Assembly (NCBI RefSeq): GCF_004803695.1
Contig: NZ_CP039393.1
Coordinates: 558,001 to 622,000, forward strand
Direction of reading: 5' to 3'
Length of the DNA stretch: 64,000 nucleotides
DNA from: Muribaculum gordoncarteri
Lineage (GTDB): Bacteria; Bacteroidota; Bacteroidia; Bacteroidales; Muribaculaceae
Below the pieces are notes generated by a model. That model saw only the letters and a list, made by a program, of their open reading frames with translations, ran no database searches and was not told where the DNA came from. Below, one piece after another: positions 25,141 through 34,239 of this stretch. Numbering within the stretch: position 1 is the first letter of the stretch; each line of letters begins with the position of its first letter. The position numbers were made by a program, and so were the translations under genes.

Positions 25141-26145
25141 ATGGATAACGGACAGATAATATTATTCCAGACGCAGGGCGGAGAGACGAAGATTGAGGTT
25201 CGGCTCTCAAATGAGACTGTGTGGCTCACTGCAGACCAGATGGCGGAGTTGTTTCAGCGCGACCGCTCAACTATACAACGTCATATCAAAAGAATCTACG
25301 ATGAAGGTGAGTTAACCGCCGATTCAACTTGTGCATTTTTTGCACAAGTTCAAACGGAAGGGAAACGGCAGGTTGAGCGTAAGATTCCCATTTATAATCT
25401 TGACATGATTATCAGCGTGGGTTATCGTGTCAACTCTCATCGTGGTGTGCAGTTCCGGCAGTGGGCTACTCAGGTGCTGAAGGAATATATGATAAAGGGG
25501 TTTGCGCTGAATGATGACCTGCTGAAAAATGCCGGACAAGGAAATTATTTTGATGAGCTGCTGGCGAGAATCCGAGATATACGCAGCTCTGAAAAGGTGT
25601 TCTATCGCAAGGTACTTGAAATTTACGCCCTCAGCATCGACTATGACCCTCGCACCGCCATCACCCAACAGTTCTTCAAGACTGTTCAGAACAAAATGCA
25701 CTTTGCCGCACACGGACATACTGCCGCAGAGGTTATCTATGACCGTGCCAATGCCGAAAAGGATTTCATGGGTTTGACAACATGGCGAGGTGCCATGCCT
25801 ACCAAACATGAGGCTGAGATTGCGAAGAATTATCTCGCAGAAGAGGAGGTAGATATGCTGAACCGAATCGTCAACCTATATCTTGACTTTGCCGAACTTC
25901 AGGCCAAGAGCCATGTGCCGATGTATATGAAAGACTGGATTCAGAAGCTCGACGATTTCCTGAAGCTGTCGGGTAAGGAATTACTGAACCATGCCGGATG
26001 CGTCTCGGCCGAAGTTGCCAAGCTGAAAGCCAATGAGGAATACGACAAATTCCGTGAGCGTACCCAGTATCAACTATCCCCGGTCGAAATCCACTTCCTC
26101 GAAGCCTTTGAAGCCGAACAAAAGCGACTCCGCTCCAAGAAATAA
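25141..26145 (+). CDS. rhuM: RhuM family protein
   Basis: 334 residues. N-terminal region matches RhuM: IILFQTQGGETKIEVRLSN, TVWLTADQMAELFQRDRST (HTH-like), HIKRIYDEGEL and YNLDMIISVGYRVNSHRG. Middle region RKVLEIYALSIDYDP and AAEVIYDRANAEKDFMGLT is also typical. Named for a Salmonella pathogenicity-island gene, the family is common on mobile elements; its biochemical role is unknown, possibly DNA binding. It follows the STAND gene without a gap and precedes an unknown gene by 11 bp. Confidence 0.9.
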   Translation: MDNGQIILFQTQGGETKIEVRLSNETVWLTADQMAELFQRDRSTIQRHIKRIYDEGELTADSTCAFFAQVQTEGKRQVERKIPIYNLDMIISVGYRVNSHRGVQFRQWATQVLKEYMIKGFALNDDLLKNAGQGNYFDELLARIRDIRSSEKVFYRKVLEIYALSIDYDPRTAITQQFFKTVQNKMHFAAHGHTAAEVIYDRANAEKDFMGLTTWRGAMPTKHEAEIAKNYLAEEEVDMLNRIVNLYLDFAELQAKSHVPMYMKDWIQKLDDFLKLSGKELLNHAGCVSAEVAKLKANEEYDKFRERTQYQLSPVEIHFLEAFEAEQKRLRSKK

Positions 26146-26156
26146 ACAAAAGAAAA

Positions 26157-27605
26157 ATGAATACATCTAAAGATATATCGCAATTGATTGCCCATGCGAA
26201 CGAAGACGATTTGCGCGATATTGTTTCAGGATGGGCCAACAAACATTCTGATTTCAAGGATTATATCCGAAATTGCCTCTGCCCTTCGGTAGAAAATGTG
26301 GATTTCGCCCGCAAACTCAGTCAGGCCGTAAACCGCGAGACAAAAGAGTTCTTCTCGCGCCATGAAGTGAGAGAAGCGACTGACTGGAGCAATGTCTATA
26401 ATGACTTGATAAAGCCATGGAGCGAAAACGCAGACTCGCTGTCTACCGAGAAGCTATATGACCTGTGTGACGTAATAGTCAAAGAGGTCGGTATGCAGGT
26501 GACTGATGAGGATTTTTACGGTGATGATTGGTATGGCGATGATTTTTCCGGCAGTATTCAGGATATAATGGATGTATTGGGAAACATTGTCGGACTTCTT
26601 ATGATTCGCGAGGATGTCAGCCACGATATTCTGAATTCTTTAGAAAAACTCATTAAAGCTGCTAAAAAGAAGGATGTGATAGACGACTACATTGGTTCGC
26701 CATACGATTTTATTCTTGAACTTATCGCACTCAGACGCGACAACGATGAAGTTACGTGTGGAATATACGATGCTCTGATTGACGAGAATCTGGGTGATGA
26801 GGCAGGGACGTGGGTGTGCCGTAAAATTGATTTTATCCGTTCAATGGGTCTTGCAGATGAAGCTCGCCAATATATGGAGGATGAAATACAGTATCCTGAA
26901 GTCTGCCTGAAATATTATAATGAGTTGCTTGATGCCGACAACTGGCTTGAGGCTATCCTCCTGCTCGACAGGGCGCAGGCAATCAAGGACAATGGCTCTT
27001 ACTTCTATTCGCCAAAGACTCCGAACTGGCTTGAACTTAAACAGCAACTTCTTGTGGAACATGGCACATTGGAAGAACGTATAGATAATCTCAAACGCCT
27101 GTTCTATAACAGCTACAACGATAAAGCAAAATTCTATCATCAACTCAAGGAACTTGTTGACGGGGACAAATGGAACGCATTCTACCATAATCTGCTCTCA
27201 AAGGCAACCGGTTATAATGTCATTGATGAAATCGCCCCATTCCTCATAGAGGAAGGTGAGTTTGACTGGTTATTCCGTCTCGTGTCGGAAGCAACGGCAA
27301 AGGATTCGACTGATTATCGGACTCCGTTAAAGTACGCCGGATCATTGCGTCAAACTCATTTTGAAGAAATGCAGGCGATCCTAATCCGTACAGTCCGTGC
27401 ATACGCTGCCGACCGTTTCCCCCCAAAGAAAAAAGTCAATTCTTCCAAGTACTCATATTTCAGAGCAGACCTGGAATCGTTGTCAGAACTTGGGTATTCA
27501 AAAACGCAAAAGGAAATTGTCGAATTTCTATTGCAGGAATATAGGTTCCGTCCATCTCTCACTAAAGAATTGAAGTCTATAAAACTGGAAACAGACAATG
27601 AGTAA
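26157..27605 (+). CDS. Unknown helical protein (482 aa)
   Basis: Mostly helical, with an acidic aromatic patch EDFYGDDWYGDDFSGS at about 119-134 and repeat-like pairs of helices after residue 160 (DEAGTWVCRKIDFIRSMGL, EARQYMEDEIQYPEVCLKYY, EAILLLDRAQAI), like the scaffold of TPR or SWIM-associated proteins. No catalytic motif. The Fic gene starts 8 bp inside its end, so they may work together, for example as target binder or inhibitor. Confidence 0.65.
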   Translation: MNTSKDISQLIAHANEDDLRDIVSGWANKHSDFKDYIRNCLCPSVENVDFARKLSQAVNRETKEFFSRHEVREATDWSNVYNDLIKPWSENADSLSTEKLYDLCDVIVKEVGMQVTDEDFYGDDWYGDDFSGSIQDIMDVLGNIVGLLMIREDVSHDILNSLEKLIKAAKKKDVIDDYIGSPYDFILELIALRRDNDEVTCGIYDALIDENLGDEAGTWVCRKIDFIRSMGLADEARQYMEDEIQYPEVCLKYYNELLDADNWLEAILLLDRAQAIKDNGSYFYSPKTPNWLELKQQLLVEHGTLEERIDNLKRLFYNSYNDKAKFYHQLKELVDGDKWNAFYHNLLSKATGYNVIDEIAPFLIEEGEFDWLFRLVSEATAKDSTDYRTPLKYAGSLRQTHFEEMQAILIRTVRAYAADRFPPKKKVNSSKYSYFRADLESLSELGYSKTQKEIVEFLLQEYRFRPSLTKELKSIKLETDNE

Positions 27606-28470
27606 GAAGTCGATACGATTTTTCAATGATCGCGAGGTGAGGGCGGTTTGGGATGACGAGAATAACTGCTGGTGGTTCTCGGCTACGGATGTGGTGCGCG
27701 CTATCAATAATGAGCCGGACTATACAAAGGCCGGCAACTATTGGCGTTGGCTTAAACGTAAGCTGAAACAGGAAGGTGTTCAACTCGTGAGTCCCACTCA
27801 CGGGTTCAAATTCGAGGCCCCGGATGGCAAACAGCGTATTGCTGATGTTCTGAATAGCGATGGCGTTATCCTTCTTGCCAAGCATTATCCCAATAACCGG
27901 GCGAGCGGGTTTCTCGACTGGTTTACCTATAGTGATAATACCATTGACGGTCAGAGCCGAAAGAAAGCATACACTTTGTTTGAAAGCGGACTGCTGAACT
28001 CTCTTGAACCGGGCAGTATGAAATGCCTGCAACAGATTCATGCCTACTTGTTCGGCGGCCTATATGAGTTTGCCGGACAAATCAGGAACAAGAATATATC
28101 AAAGGGAGGTTTCACTTTTGCGAATTGCCTCCATTTTCCGACCATCATACCGACCATTGAGGGAATGCCGGAAACGACGCTTGACGAAATTGCCGACAAG
28201 TATGTGGAGATGAACGTGGTACATCCGTTTATGGAGGGCAACGGGCGCAGCACACGCATCTGGCTCGACCTGATGCTCCGCCGCTCGCTCAAACGCTGCG
28301 TGGACTGGAGCCGGATTGATAAGAACGAATATCTGACAGCGATGCGAGAGAGCGTTGTCGACTCCACACATATAAAAACGCTGCTCGAAGGAGCCTTGAC
28401 CGACAAAATCAACGACCGCGAAATGTTCATGAAAGGCATCGACTACTCTTACTATTACGAAGAAGAGTGA
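27598..28470 (+). CDS. Bro-N - Fic fusion (class III-like AMP transferase)
   Basis: 290 residues. Residues 1-110 match a Bro-N/antirepressor-type domain (RFFNDREVRAVWDDEN, WWFSATDVVRAI, YWRWLKRKL). The Fic domain follows, with catalytic HPFMEGNGRSTR at about 209-220. The C-terminus has GIDYSYYYEEE, which contains the S-x-x-x-E inhibitory motif of class III Fic proteins such as NmFic. Such enzymes add AMP to target proteins and are held inactive by that Glu. A Bro-N head on a Fic enzyme suggests DNA- or phage-linked control. It is the last gene of the island, 58 bp before the right arm repeats. Confidence 0.88.
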   Translation: MSKKSIRFFNDREVRAVWDDENNCWWFSATDVVRAINNEPDYTKAGNYWRWLKRKLKQEGVQLVSPTHGFKFEAPDGKQRIADVLNSDGVILLAKHYPNNRASGFLDWFTYSDNTIDGQSRKKAYTLFESGLLNSLEPGSMKCLQQIHAYLFGGLYEFAGQIRNKNISKGGFTFANCLHFPTIIPTIEGMPETTLDEIADKYVEMNVVHPFMEGNGRSTRIWLDLMLRRSLKRCVDWSRIDKNEYLTAMRESVVDSTHIKTLLEGALTDKINDREMFMKGIDYSYYYEEE

Positions 28471-28498
28471 ACCTAACTCAAAGTTGCGTGCAGGCCTT

Positions 28499-28522
28499 TT
28501 GCACGTAATATGCACGTAAAAA
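28499..28522 (+). repeat. Right arm-type repeats (two TGCACGTAA copies)
   Basis: TTGCACGTAATA at 28499-28510 followed by TGCACGTAAAAA from 28511. Same word and orientation as the left pair at 4077-4100, spaced 11 bp rather than 12. Confidence 0.7.
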
Positions 28523-28528
28523 TAAAAG

Positions 28529-28571
28529 AAAGCGACTTAACTTGGTGATATTCACTTTATTAAGTCGCTTT
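28529..28571 (-). terminator. Terminator of tRNA-Leu supplied by the island
   Basis: Perfect 12-bp stem AAAGCGACTTAA (28529-28540) / TTAAGTCGCTTT (28560-28571). On the minus strand it is followed by CTTTTATTTTT. It lies inside the island end and would end the tRNA-Leu transcript, replacing the one displaced to 3902-3941. Read rightward it also closes the Fic transcript. Confidence 0.75.
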
Positions 28572-28573
28572 TG

Positions 28574-28657
28574 TGGTGCCCAGAACAGGACTCGAACCTG
28601 CACGCCTCGCAGCACTCGCACCTGAAACGAGCGCGTCTACCATTCCGCCACCTGGGC
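28574..28657 (-). tRNA. tRNA-Leu (anticodon CAG)
   Basis: 84 nt with encoded CCA. Acceptor GCCCAGG pairs with TCTGGGC; D-arm TGGCGGAATGGTAGACGCG; anticodon loop TTCAGGT gives CAG; a long variable arm fits tRNA-Leu; T-arm GCAGGTTCGAGTCCTGT. It is the target of the island. The intact gene stays at the right end because the island restores the 3' part. At attL the bases after the discriminator read CTG instead of CCA. Confidence 0.95.
28576..28592. other. attR within the tRNA-Leu 3' end
   Basis: GTGCCCAGAACAG-G-ACT, 16/17 identical to attL 3946-3962. It marks the right end of the island. Confidence 0.82.
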
Positions 28658-28668
28658 TTTTGCGACTG

Positions 28669-28698
28669 CAAAGATACGCTTTGTTTTTGTATTTTCAA
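28669..28698 (-). promoter_or_regulatory. tRNA-Leu promoter
   Basis: On the minus strand TTG (28698-28696), 19 bp, TATCTTTG (28676-28669), 11 bp before the tRNA 5' end. Matches the Bacteroidetes consensus. Confidence 0.75.
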
Positions 28699-28801
28699 AA
28701 TATTGTAGCAGTGTTTTTCGGCCGAAAATAAAAATATACCCAATGGTGATTGGGTATATGTCGATCGATTCACATCCTCATGTATTGCACTTAATAGGGT
28801 G

Positions 28802-29152
28802 TCAGTTTTTGTGAAACCACCATTTGAGCTTTTCCCACACGGTGGGCGGGTTGGCTTTCAGGTGAACGTTTACTCCCATGTCGTTTTTGTTGAGGAATAT
28901 GATTGAGCTGTGGAGCACAATCGCTATTGTTTCTTCAAATTGCGAGAAGCCGTGCACGCGTTCAAGCGCTATTTTGTGAAATGGCGACATGGGGTCAAGA
29001 CTCCCGATTACGATGTGTCCCTCCTCGTCAATCTCGACATTGTGATGCTCCGACGCGTAGTCGAAGAGCAGCCCTATGTCAAGATGTTCAATGCCCGGGG
29101 GCAATTTGGCGTATTTCTTATATAGTTCGTCGATAACCTGTTTTGTAATCAT
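28802..29152 (-). CDS. Conserved-looking unknown protein (116 aa)
   Basis: Starts ITKQVIDELYKKYAKLPPG and has mixed alpha/beta sequence: LDIGLLFDYASEHHNVEIDEEG, HIVIGSLDPMSPFHKIALERVHG, then IAIVLHSSIIFLNKND. It ends TVWEKLKWWFHKN. No signal peptide or membrane span. I do not recognise a family. It stands alone between tRNA-Leu and the methylmalonyl-CoA decarboxylase operon and has the codon use of the chromosome. Confidence 0.7.
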   Translation of the reverse strand: MITKQVIDELYKKYAKLPPGIEHLDIGLLFDYASEHHNVEIDEEGHIVIGSLDPMSPFHKIALERVHGFSQFEETIAIVLHSSIIFLNKNDMGVNVHLKANPPTVWEKLKWWFHKN

Positions 29153-29313
29153 AATTTCAGTACATACAAAATTCTGAAAATTTTTTGCATTAATAGTTAA
29201 TATGCACTTATGCTTTGGAGGGAAACGCGGTAAACCTAAAATTGGTTTAAATTGAAGCGTTTATTAACATTTATTATCTGAAGACAATAGGTGACAAACA
29301 TTGGTTGGGTAAA

Positions 29314-29354
29314 CAATGCGGCGGAAACGCATTTAAGCAATAACCGCCGCATTG
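29314..29354 (-). terminator. Hairpin after the decarboxylase operon
   Basis: 11-bp perfect stem CAATGCGGCGG (29314-29324) / CCGCCGCATTG (29344-29354), 16 bp past the beta-subunit stop. No long T tract follows on the minus strand. Confidence 0.6.
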
Positions 29355-29369
29355 ATATTTAGAAGTTTG

Positions 29370-30527
29370 TTATGCAAGGAATCCGAGGAGCACACCTGCT
29401 GCCACGGCCGAACCGATAACACCTGCAACGTTGGGGCCCATGGCGTGCATGAGCAGGTAGTTGCTGGGGTCATATTCAAGACCAAGGTTGTTGGAGATTC
29501 GGGCCGACATCGGAACTGCCGATACGCCGGCGTTACCGATAAGCGGGTTGAGCTTCTTGCCCTTGGGCAATACAAGATTGAACAGCTTTACGAACAGTAC
29601 GCCCGATGCCGATGCAATGATGAATGCCATGAATCCAAGTGCAAAGATGAAGATTGTGTCGAGTGTGAGGAATTCCGACGCCTGGGTCGATGCACCTACG
29701 GTCATACCGAGAAGTATTGTAACGATGTCGGTGAGGGCGTTGCTTGCTGTCTTGGCAAGACGGTTGGTGACACCGCACTCACGGAGCAGGTTACCGAAGA
29801 AGAGCATACCGAGCAACGGAATACCCGAAGGCACTACGAAGCAGGTGAGCAGAAGTCCTACGATGGGGAAGATGATCTTCTCGTTCTGCGACACGGCGCG
29901 TGCGGGCTTCATCTTTATCAATCGCTCGTGCTTGGTTGTGAGCAGTCGCATGATTGGCGGCTGGATGAGCGGTACCAAGGCCATGTAGGAGTAGGCCGAT
30001 ACTGCGATTGCACCCATCAAGTTGGGGGCGAGCTTTGATGAAAGGAATATGGCGGTGGGGCCGTCGGCACCTCCGATGATTGCGATTGCACCTGCCTGGT
30101 CGGGGGCGAATCCCAATGCGAGAGCCACCATGTAGGCTCCGAAGATACCAAACTGTGCGGCTGCGCCTACGAGCATGAGCTTAGGATTGGCGATGAGGGC
30201 CGAGAAGTCGGTCATCGCACCGATTCCGAGGAAGATTAGCGGGGGATACCATCCGGCGCTTACGCCGTTGTAAAGGATGTTGAGCACTGAGCCTTCTTCG
30301 TAGATGCCGATTTCAAGTCCGGCTTCGGCGTTGAAGGGGATATTACCTATAAGTATACCAAATCCGATGGGCACCAGAAGCATGGGCTCGAAGTTCTTCT
30401 TGATGGCAAGCCAGATGAAGAACAGACCCACGACAAGCATCACCAGGTGTTGCCAGGTGGCATTGGCGAAGCCTGTCAGCTCCCAGAACTGATGGAAGTT
30501 GATAGCCATGAATTCGTGGAAAGTCAT
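29370..30527 (-). CDS. mmdB: Sodium-translocating decarboxylase beta subunit
   Basis: 385 residues, about nine to ten membrane spans. It has family motifs [45 protein letters not shown] (the conserved Asp region for Na+ movement), [23 protein letters not shown] and the C-terminal [18 protein letters not shown]. The subunit couples decarboxylation of the carboxybiotin carrier to sodium export. It is the last gene of the operon, 57 bp after the carrier. The same family serves oxaloacetate decarboxylase (oadB); methylmalonyl-CoA is preferred here because the epimerase and carboxyltransferase genes precede it. Confidence 0.92.
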   Translation of the reverse strand: MTFHEFMAINFHQFWELTGFANATWQHLVMLVVGLFFIWLAIKKNFEPMLLVPIGFGILIGNIPFNAEAGLEIGIYEEGSVLNILYNGVSAGWYPPLIFLGIGAMTDFSALIANPKLMLVGAAAQFGIFGAYMVALALGFAPDQAGAIAIIGGADGPTAIFLSSKLAPNLMGAIAVSAYSYMALVPLIQPPIMRLLTTKHERLIKMKPARAVSQNEKIIFPIVGLLLTCFVVPSGIPLLGMLFFGNLLRECGVTNRLAKTASNALTDIVTILLGMTVGASTQASEFLTLDTIFIFALGFMAFIIASASGVLFVKLFNLVLPKGKKLNPLIGNAGVSAVPMSARISNNLGLEYDPSNYLLMHAMGPNVAGVIGSAVAAGVLLGFLA

Positions 30528-30584
30528 AATCTTGAGATTCTAATTGGATTGTAAATTCGTGATATTTGTTCTCTTCGGTTATGC

Positions 30585-31019
30585 TTAATCCAGAGTGATG
30601 AGCACGGCTCCTTCAAGCACTGAGTCGCCGGCGCTTACATTGACCGATGCCACCTTTCCGTCGCGGCCTGCATGGATGGCGTTTTCCATCTTCATGGCCT
30701 CAAGCATGAGCACTGTGTCGGATGCCGAAACGGTGTCGCCCACCTTTACGTTGATCGACAGGATGGTTCCGGGCAGGGGAGCTTTTATCTGGAAGCCTCC
30801 GGCGCTTACATTGGGCTTGCTTACTACCTTTTCGCCTGTAGCTGTGCGCGGGGCAGCCGAGGGACGCGGAGCCGATACGATGCTTACGGGGCCCTGCTTC
30901 TTTTCAAGCTCTACTTTGTAGGGCATTCCGTTTACGAGAACCTCGGCCACGTTGTCGACGATGTCGCCAATCCCCACGTTGTAAGTGTTACCGTTGATTT
31001 TATATTTATATTCTTTCAT
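30585..31019 (-). CDS. mmdC: Biotin carrier subunit of the decarboxylase
   Basis: 144 residues. N-terminal 45 residues are an accessory beta domain (YKYKINGNTYNVGIGDIVDN), then an Ala/Pro-rich flexible linker (SAPRPSAAPRTATG), then the biotinyl domain with VLMLEAMKMENAIHAG; the Lys in EAMKMEN is the biotin site. It shuttles CO2 from the carboxyltransferase to the membrane beta subunit. Confidence 0.93.
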   Translation of the reverse strand: MKEYKYKINGNTYNVGIGDIVDNVAEVLVNGMPYKVELEKKQGPVSIVSAPRPSAAPRTATGEKVVSKPNVSAGGFQIKAPLPGTILSINVKVGDTVSASDTVLMLEAMKMENAIHAGRDGKVASVNVSAGDSVLEGAVLITLD

Positions 31020-31074
31020 TTTGTGGTAATTGTTAAAACGAGTATTTAATGTATACTTTAATTATAGTGGAGAA

Positions 31075-31995
31075 TTAACGACGGGGAATCTCGCGGAGTC
31101 CGTAGATCTTGGAGCTCCACGGCGAGTAGCTCTTTCTCACCTTGTTTATGGTGAGGATTGTGCTTTCCTTGTCGTGGGTGTTGAGGTGTTCGTGCAGTGC
31201 CATTACGATTGCGGCGATTTCCTCGCCCGAGTCGTGGGCCGGACGCTCTTCCTTGGCCAGAGCCTTGGTTTCGAGTCCTTGCGAACGTGCCTTGTTGGTC
31301 TGCGATATACGTGCTCCTATGCGGCTTATGCCGTAGAAGCAGAGGCTAAGGAGCAACAGGGCGCTGAACACGATGCACATCGCCATGATCGACAGTCCGA
31401 ATCCGTGTCCGTCGGTTTCGGCAAACATTTCCACCTTTGAGTTGGTGTCGATGATGATGTTGTTGCTGCTCGGGGTTATGTAGAGCAGGTCGCTGCCGTC
31501 GCGCACTTCCCATGCCTCGGCGCCACTGCCTGCGCCGTCGACTTTGCGGGCGTAGGTTGTGTTGGCTTCAAGTGAGGCGGGGATGGTTATCGAGTCGATG
31601 AGTGTCACTCCGTTGGCGTCGTATATACCTATCCAGTTGTCCTGTCCGGGCTCAAGCTCGAAGCTGAGGTGGAAGGTGCCCTTGTTGGGCTCTCCGTCGG
31701 CCCAGAACACTACATGCTGGCGGGGAGGTATCTCGGTGTTGACATCGCCCAGGGGCACGGGGTACATCTTGGGCTTGTCGGGATTGTTGGTAAGATACAC
31801 ACTCGATATCTCCATCGGTGCATAAGTCGAGTTAAACAGCTCTATCCATGCATGGTGAAGGCCGTAGTCGTCGACATAGTTGCTGTCGTTCTGCACCATC
31901 ACCTCGTTGATGCGCAATCCGCGTCGCCCTTGGGCGTAGGATGCGGCACTCAGGGTGATGACTGCAACGAGCAATAATAATATTCTCTTTTTCAT
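31075..31995 (-). CDS. Lamin-tail-like domain fused to OadG-type gamma subunit
   Basis: 306 residues. Signal peptide 1-22 (ILLLLVAVITLSAASYAQG). Residues 25-170 look like a lamin-tail (LTD) domain: LRINEVMVQNDSN, HHAWIELFNST, SSVYLTNNPDKP. A membrane span follows at about 200-222 (GLSIMAMCIVFSALLLLSLC), then a charged cytoplasmic tail as in OadG/MmdD gamma or delta subunits. OadG normally anchors and stabilises the complex; the added LTD domain would face the periplasm. Position between carboxyltransferase (10-bp gap) and biotin carrier supports a subunit role. Confidence 0.8.
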   Translation of the reverse strand: MKKRILLLLVAVITLSAASYAQGRRGLRINEVMVQNDSNYVDDYGLHHAWIELFNSTYAPMEISSVYLTNNPDKPKMYPVPLGDVNTEIPPRQHVVFWADGEPNKGTFHLSFELEPGQDNWIGIYDANGVTLIDSITIPASLEANTTYARKVDGAGSGAEAWEVRDGSDLLYITPSSNNIIIDTNSKVEMFAETDGHGFGLSIMAMCIVFSALLLLSLCFYGISRIGARISQTNKARSQGLETKALAKEERPAHDSGEEIAAIVMALHEHLNTHDKESTILTINKVRKSYSPWSSKIYGLREIPRR

Positions 31996-32005
31996 TGCGT
32001 GTCGT

Positions 32006-33559
32006 TTATAGAGGAATATTGCCGTGCTTCTTGGCGGGGTTGGTCACTTTCTTGGTGGCGAGCTGCTGAAGAGCGCGGATTACGCGGAAACGAGTGTTGC
32101 GGGGTTCGATTACATCGTCGATGTAGCCGTACTTTGCTGCATTGTAGGGGTTGCAGAAGAGCTTGTTGTATTCGGCTTCCTTCTCGGCGAGAACCTTTGC
32201 GGGATCGTCCGATTCCTTGGCTTCACGGGCATAGAGCACCTCTACTGCACCTGCACCGCCCATAACGGCGATTTCGGCGGTAGGCCATGCGTAGTTCATG
32301 TCGCCGCGGAGCTGCTTACAGCTCATCACGATGTGGCTTCCTCCGTAGCTCTTGCGCAGTGTCACGGTTACCTTGGGCACTGTGGCTTCGCCGTAAGCGT
32401 AGAGAAGCTTGGCTCCATGCAGGATTACGCCGTTGTACTCCTGGCCTGTACCGGGAAGGAATCCGGGAACATCGACGAGTGTTACCAACGGAATGTTGAA
32501 TGCGTCGCAGAAGCGAACGAAGCGTGCGCCCTTGCGTGAGGCGTTGCTGTCAAGCACGCCGGCGAGATATTTGGGCTGGTTGGCTACGATACCTACCGAC
32601 TGGCCGTTCATGCGGGCAAAACCTACGATGATGTTCTTGGCGTAGTCGCGCTGGATTTCGAGGAATTCGCCGTTGTCGATGATTGCGCCGATTACCTCAT
32701 ACATGTCGTAGGGCTTGGTTGCACTGTCGGGGATTATGTCGTTGAGTGAATCCTCAAGACGGTCGATGGGATCGGTGCACTCAACCAACGGGGGCTCTTC
32801 AAGGTTGTTCTGCGGGATGAAGCTGAAGAGCTTGCGGATGATTTTGAGAGCCTCTTCGCCGTCTTCGGCTGCAAAGTGTGCAACACCGCTCTTGCAGGCG
32901 TGAACATTGGCGCCGCCGAGAGCTTCCTGAGTTACATCTTCGCCGGTAACGGTCTTCACTACCTTGGGACCGGTGAGGAACATGTAGGAGATGCCCTTGG
33001 TCATGATGGTGAAGTCGGTGAGGGCTGGAGAGTAAACTGCACCGCCGGCGCAGGGACCGAGAATACCTGAAATCTGAGGTATTACACCCGATGCCATGAT
33101 GTTGCGCTGGAAAATTTCGGCATATCCGGCAAGCGCGTTGATGCCTTCCTGGATACGTGCACCTCCAGAGTCGTTAAGACCGATGACGGGAGCGCCCATC
33201 TTCATGGCCATGTCCATGATCTTGCATATCTTCAAGGCCATGGTTTCCGAGAGTGAGCCGCCGAATACGGTGAAGTCCTGTGCAAATACGTACACAAGAC
33301 GGCCGTCGATTGTTCCGTAACCTGTCACCACGCCGTCGCCGAGGTAGCTTTTCTTCTCCTGGCCGAAGTTGGTGCAACGATGGCGAACAAACATATCGAG
33401 TTCCTCAAACGAACCTTCGTCGAGCAGCTGGGCAATGCGTTCACGTGCCGTGTACTTACCTTTATCGTGTTGTTTCTGGATGGCTTTTTCGCCGCCACCT
33501 AAACGAGCTTCGTTGCGTAATGCAATTAGCTCCTGAACTTTTTCGAGTTGATTGCTCAT
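32006..33559 (-). CDS. mmdA: Methylmalonyl-CoA decarboxylase/propionyl-CoA carboxylase carboxyltransferase
   Basis: 517 residues, the usual length. Crotonase-like carboxyltransferase fold in two halves. N half: [57 protein letters not shown] half: [69 protein letters not shown]. It moves the carboxyl group from methylmalonyl-CoA to biotin, giving propionyl-CoA in the succinate-to-propionate pathway. The epimerase gene lies 58 bp upstream. Confidence 0.95.
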   Translation of the reverse strand: MSNQLEKVQELIALRNEARLGGGEKAIQKQHDKGKYTARERIAQLLDEGSFEELDMFVRHRCTNFGQEKKSYLGDGVVTGYGTIDGRLVYVFAQDFTVFGGSLSETMALKICKIMDMAMKMGAPVIGLNDSGGARIQEGINALAGYAEIFQRNIMASGVIPQISGILGPCAGGAVYSPALTDFTIMTKGISYMFLTGPKVVKTVTGEDVTQEALGGANVHACKSGVAHFAAEDGEEALKIIRKLFSFIPQNNLEEPPLVECTDPIDRLEDSLNDIIPDSATKPYDMYEVIGAIIDNGEFLEIQRDYAKNIIVGFARMNGQSVGIVANQPKYLAGVLDSNASRKGARFVRFCDAFNIPLVTLVDVPGFLPGTGQEYNGVILHGAKLLYAYGEATVPKVTVTLRKSYGGSHIVMSCKQLRGDMNYAWPTAEIAVMGGAGAVEVLYAREAKESDDPAKVLAEKEAEYNKLFCNPYNAAKYGYIDDVIEPRNTRFRVIRALQQLATKKVTNPAKKHGNIPL

Positions 33560-33617
33560 GTCTATTTCTTTCCTTTGGAAATGTTGTTATTTAGCCGGCA
33601 TTGCGCCGACCTTGATT

Positions 33618-34037
33618 TTATTTGTTGGGGTCTTCGCAAAGCTCGATGAGCGCACCGCAGGTCGACTTCGGGTGGAGGAATGCGATGTTGAGGCCTTCGG
33701 CACCCTTGCGGGGAGCCTTGTCGATAAGGCGGCAGCCTTTTTCCTCAGCTTCGGCAAGAGCGTTGGCTACACCGTCCTCCATAGCGAATGCTATGTGCTG
33801 GATGCCGCCGCGACCGCCGTTGTTGGCGATGAACTTGGATATTGCACTGTCGTCGCTTGTGCCTTCAAGAAGCTCGATTTTGGTTTGTCCTACTTTGAAG
33901 AAGGCTGTACGCACTTTCTGGTCGGCAACTTCCTCAATGGCAAAGCATTTAAGGCCAAGAATGTTCTCGTAGAAAGGTATAGCTTCGTCCAAGCTGGGAA
34001 CGGCTATGCCCACGTGTTCGATGTGAGAAATGTTCAT
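33618..34037 (-). CDS. mce: Methylmalonyl-CoA epimerase
   Basis: 139 residues, glyoxalase/bleomycin-resistance fold. Metal-binding H in ISHIEHVGIAVPSLDEAI, IQHIAFAMEDGVA in the second repeat, E in IALIEL-type end (GALIELCEDPNK), and conserved SAIAKFI-like stretch (DSAISKFIANNGGRGG). Converts R and S forms of methylmalonyl-CoA so that the decarboxylase or mutase can use them. First gene of the operon. Confidence 0.95.
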   Translation of the reverse strand: MNISHIEHVGIAVPSLDEAIPFYENILGLKCFAIEEVADQKVRTAFFKVGQTKIELLEGTSDDSAISKFIANNGGRGGIQHIAFAMEDGVANALAEAEEKGCRLIDKAPRKGAEGLNIAFLHPKSTCGALIELCEDPNK

Positions 34038-34131
34038 TTTGAAAATGTTTTAAATATGGTTCATTATATAAGTTAACTTGAAAAAAGCCGAGTCGACATC
34101 GCATAAAACGCTGAAGCTACGGATTATTGTG

Positions 34132-34139
34132 CAAAATTA
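34132..34139 (-). promoter_or_regulatory. Possible -7 box of the mce operon
   Basis: TAATTTTG on the minus strand, 95 bp upstream of the mce start. No perfect -33 TTG at 19-21 bp. The left end of the 106-bp duplication falls exactly in this box, so the original upstream region now also lies in front of dnaK. Confidence 0.4.
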
Positions 34140-34239
34140 ATAAATATTGTGGAACTTGCGATATTTTAGATATATTATTTGTGCCGATTATTTTAACATG
34201 AAAAATGTGAATTTTTGGCAGATTCAGGAAATTGTGTCA
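34134..34239. repeat. 106-bp direct repeat, left copy (IS1634-type target duplication)
   Basis: Identical to 37255-37360 as far as read base by base; flanks the IS insertion. IS1634-family elements are known to make long target duplications of variable length. Confidence 0.85.

Noticed and set aside
29352-30038. 228-residue frame opposite the decarboxylase beta subunit
   Set aside because: Cys/His/Tyr-rich antisense shadow of a well-recognised membrane protein.
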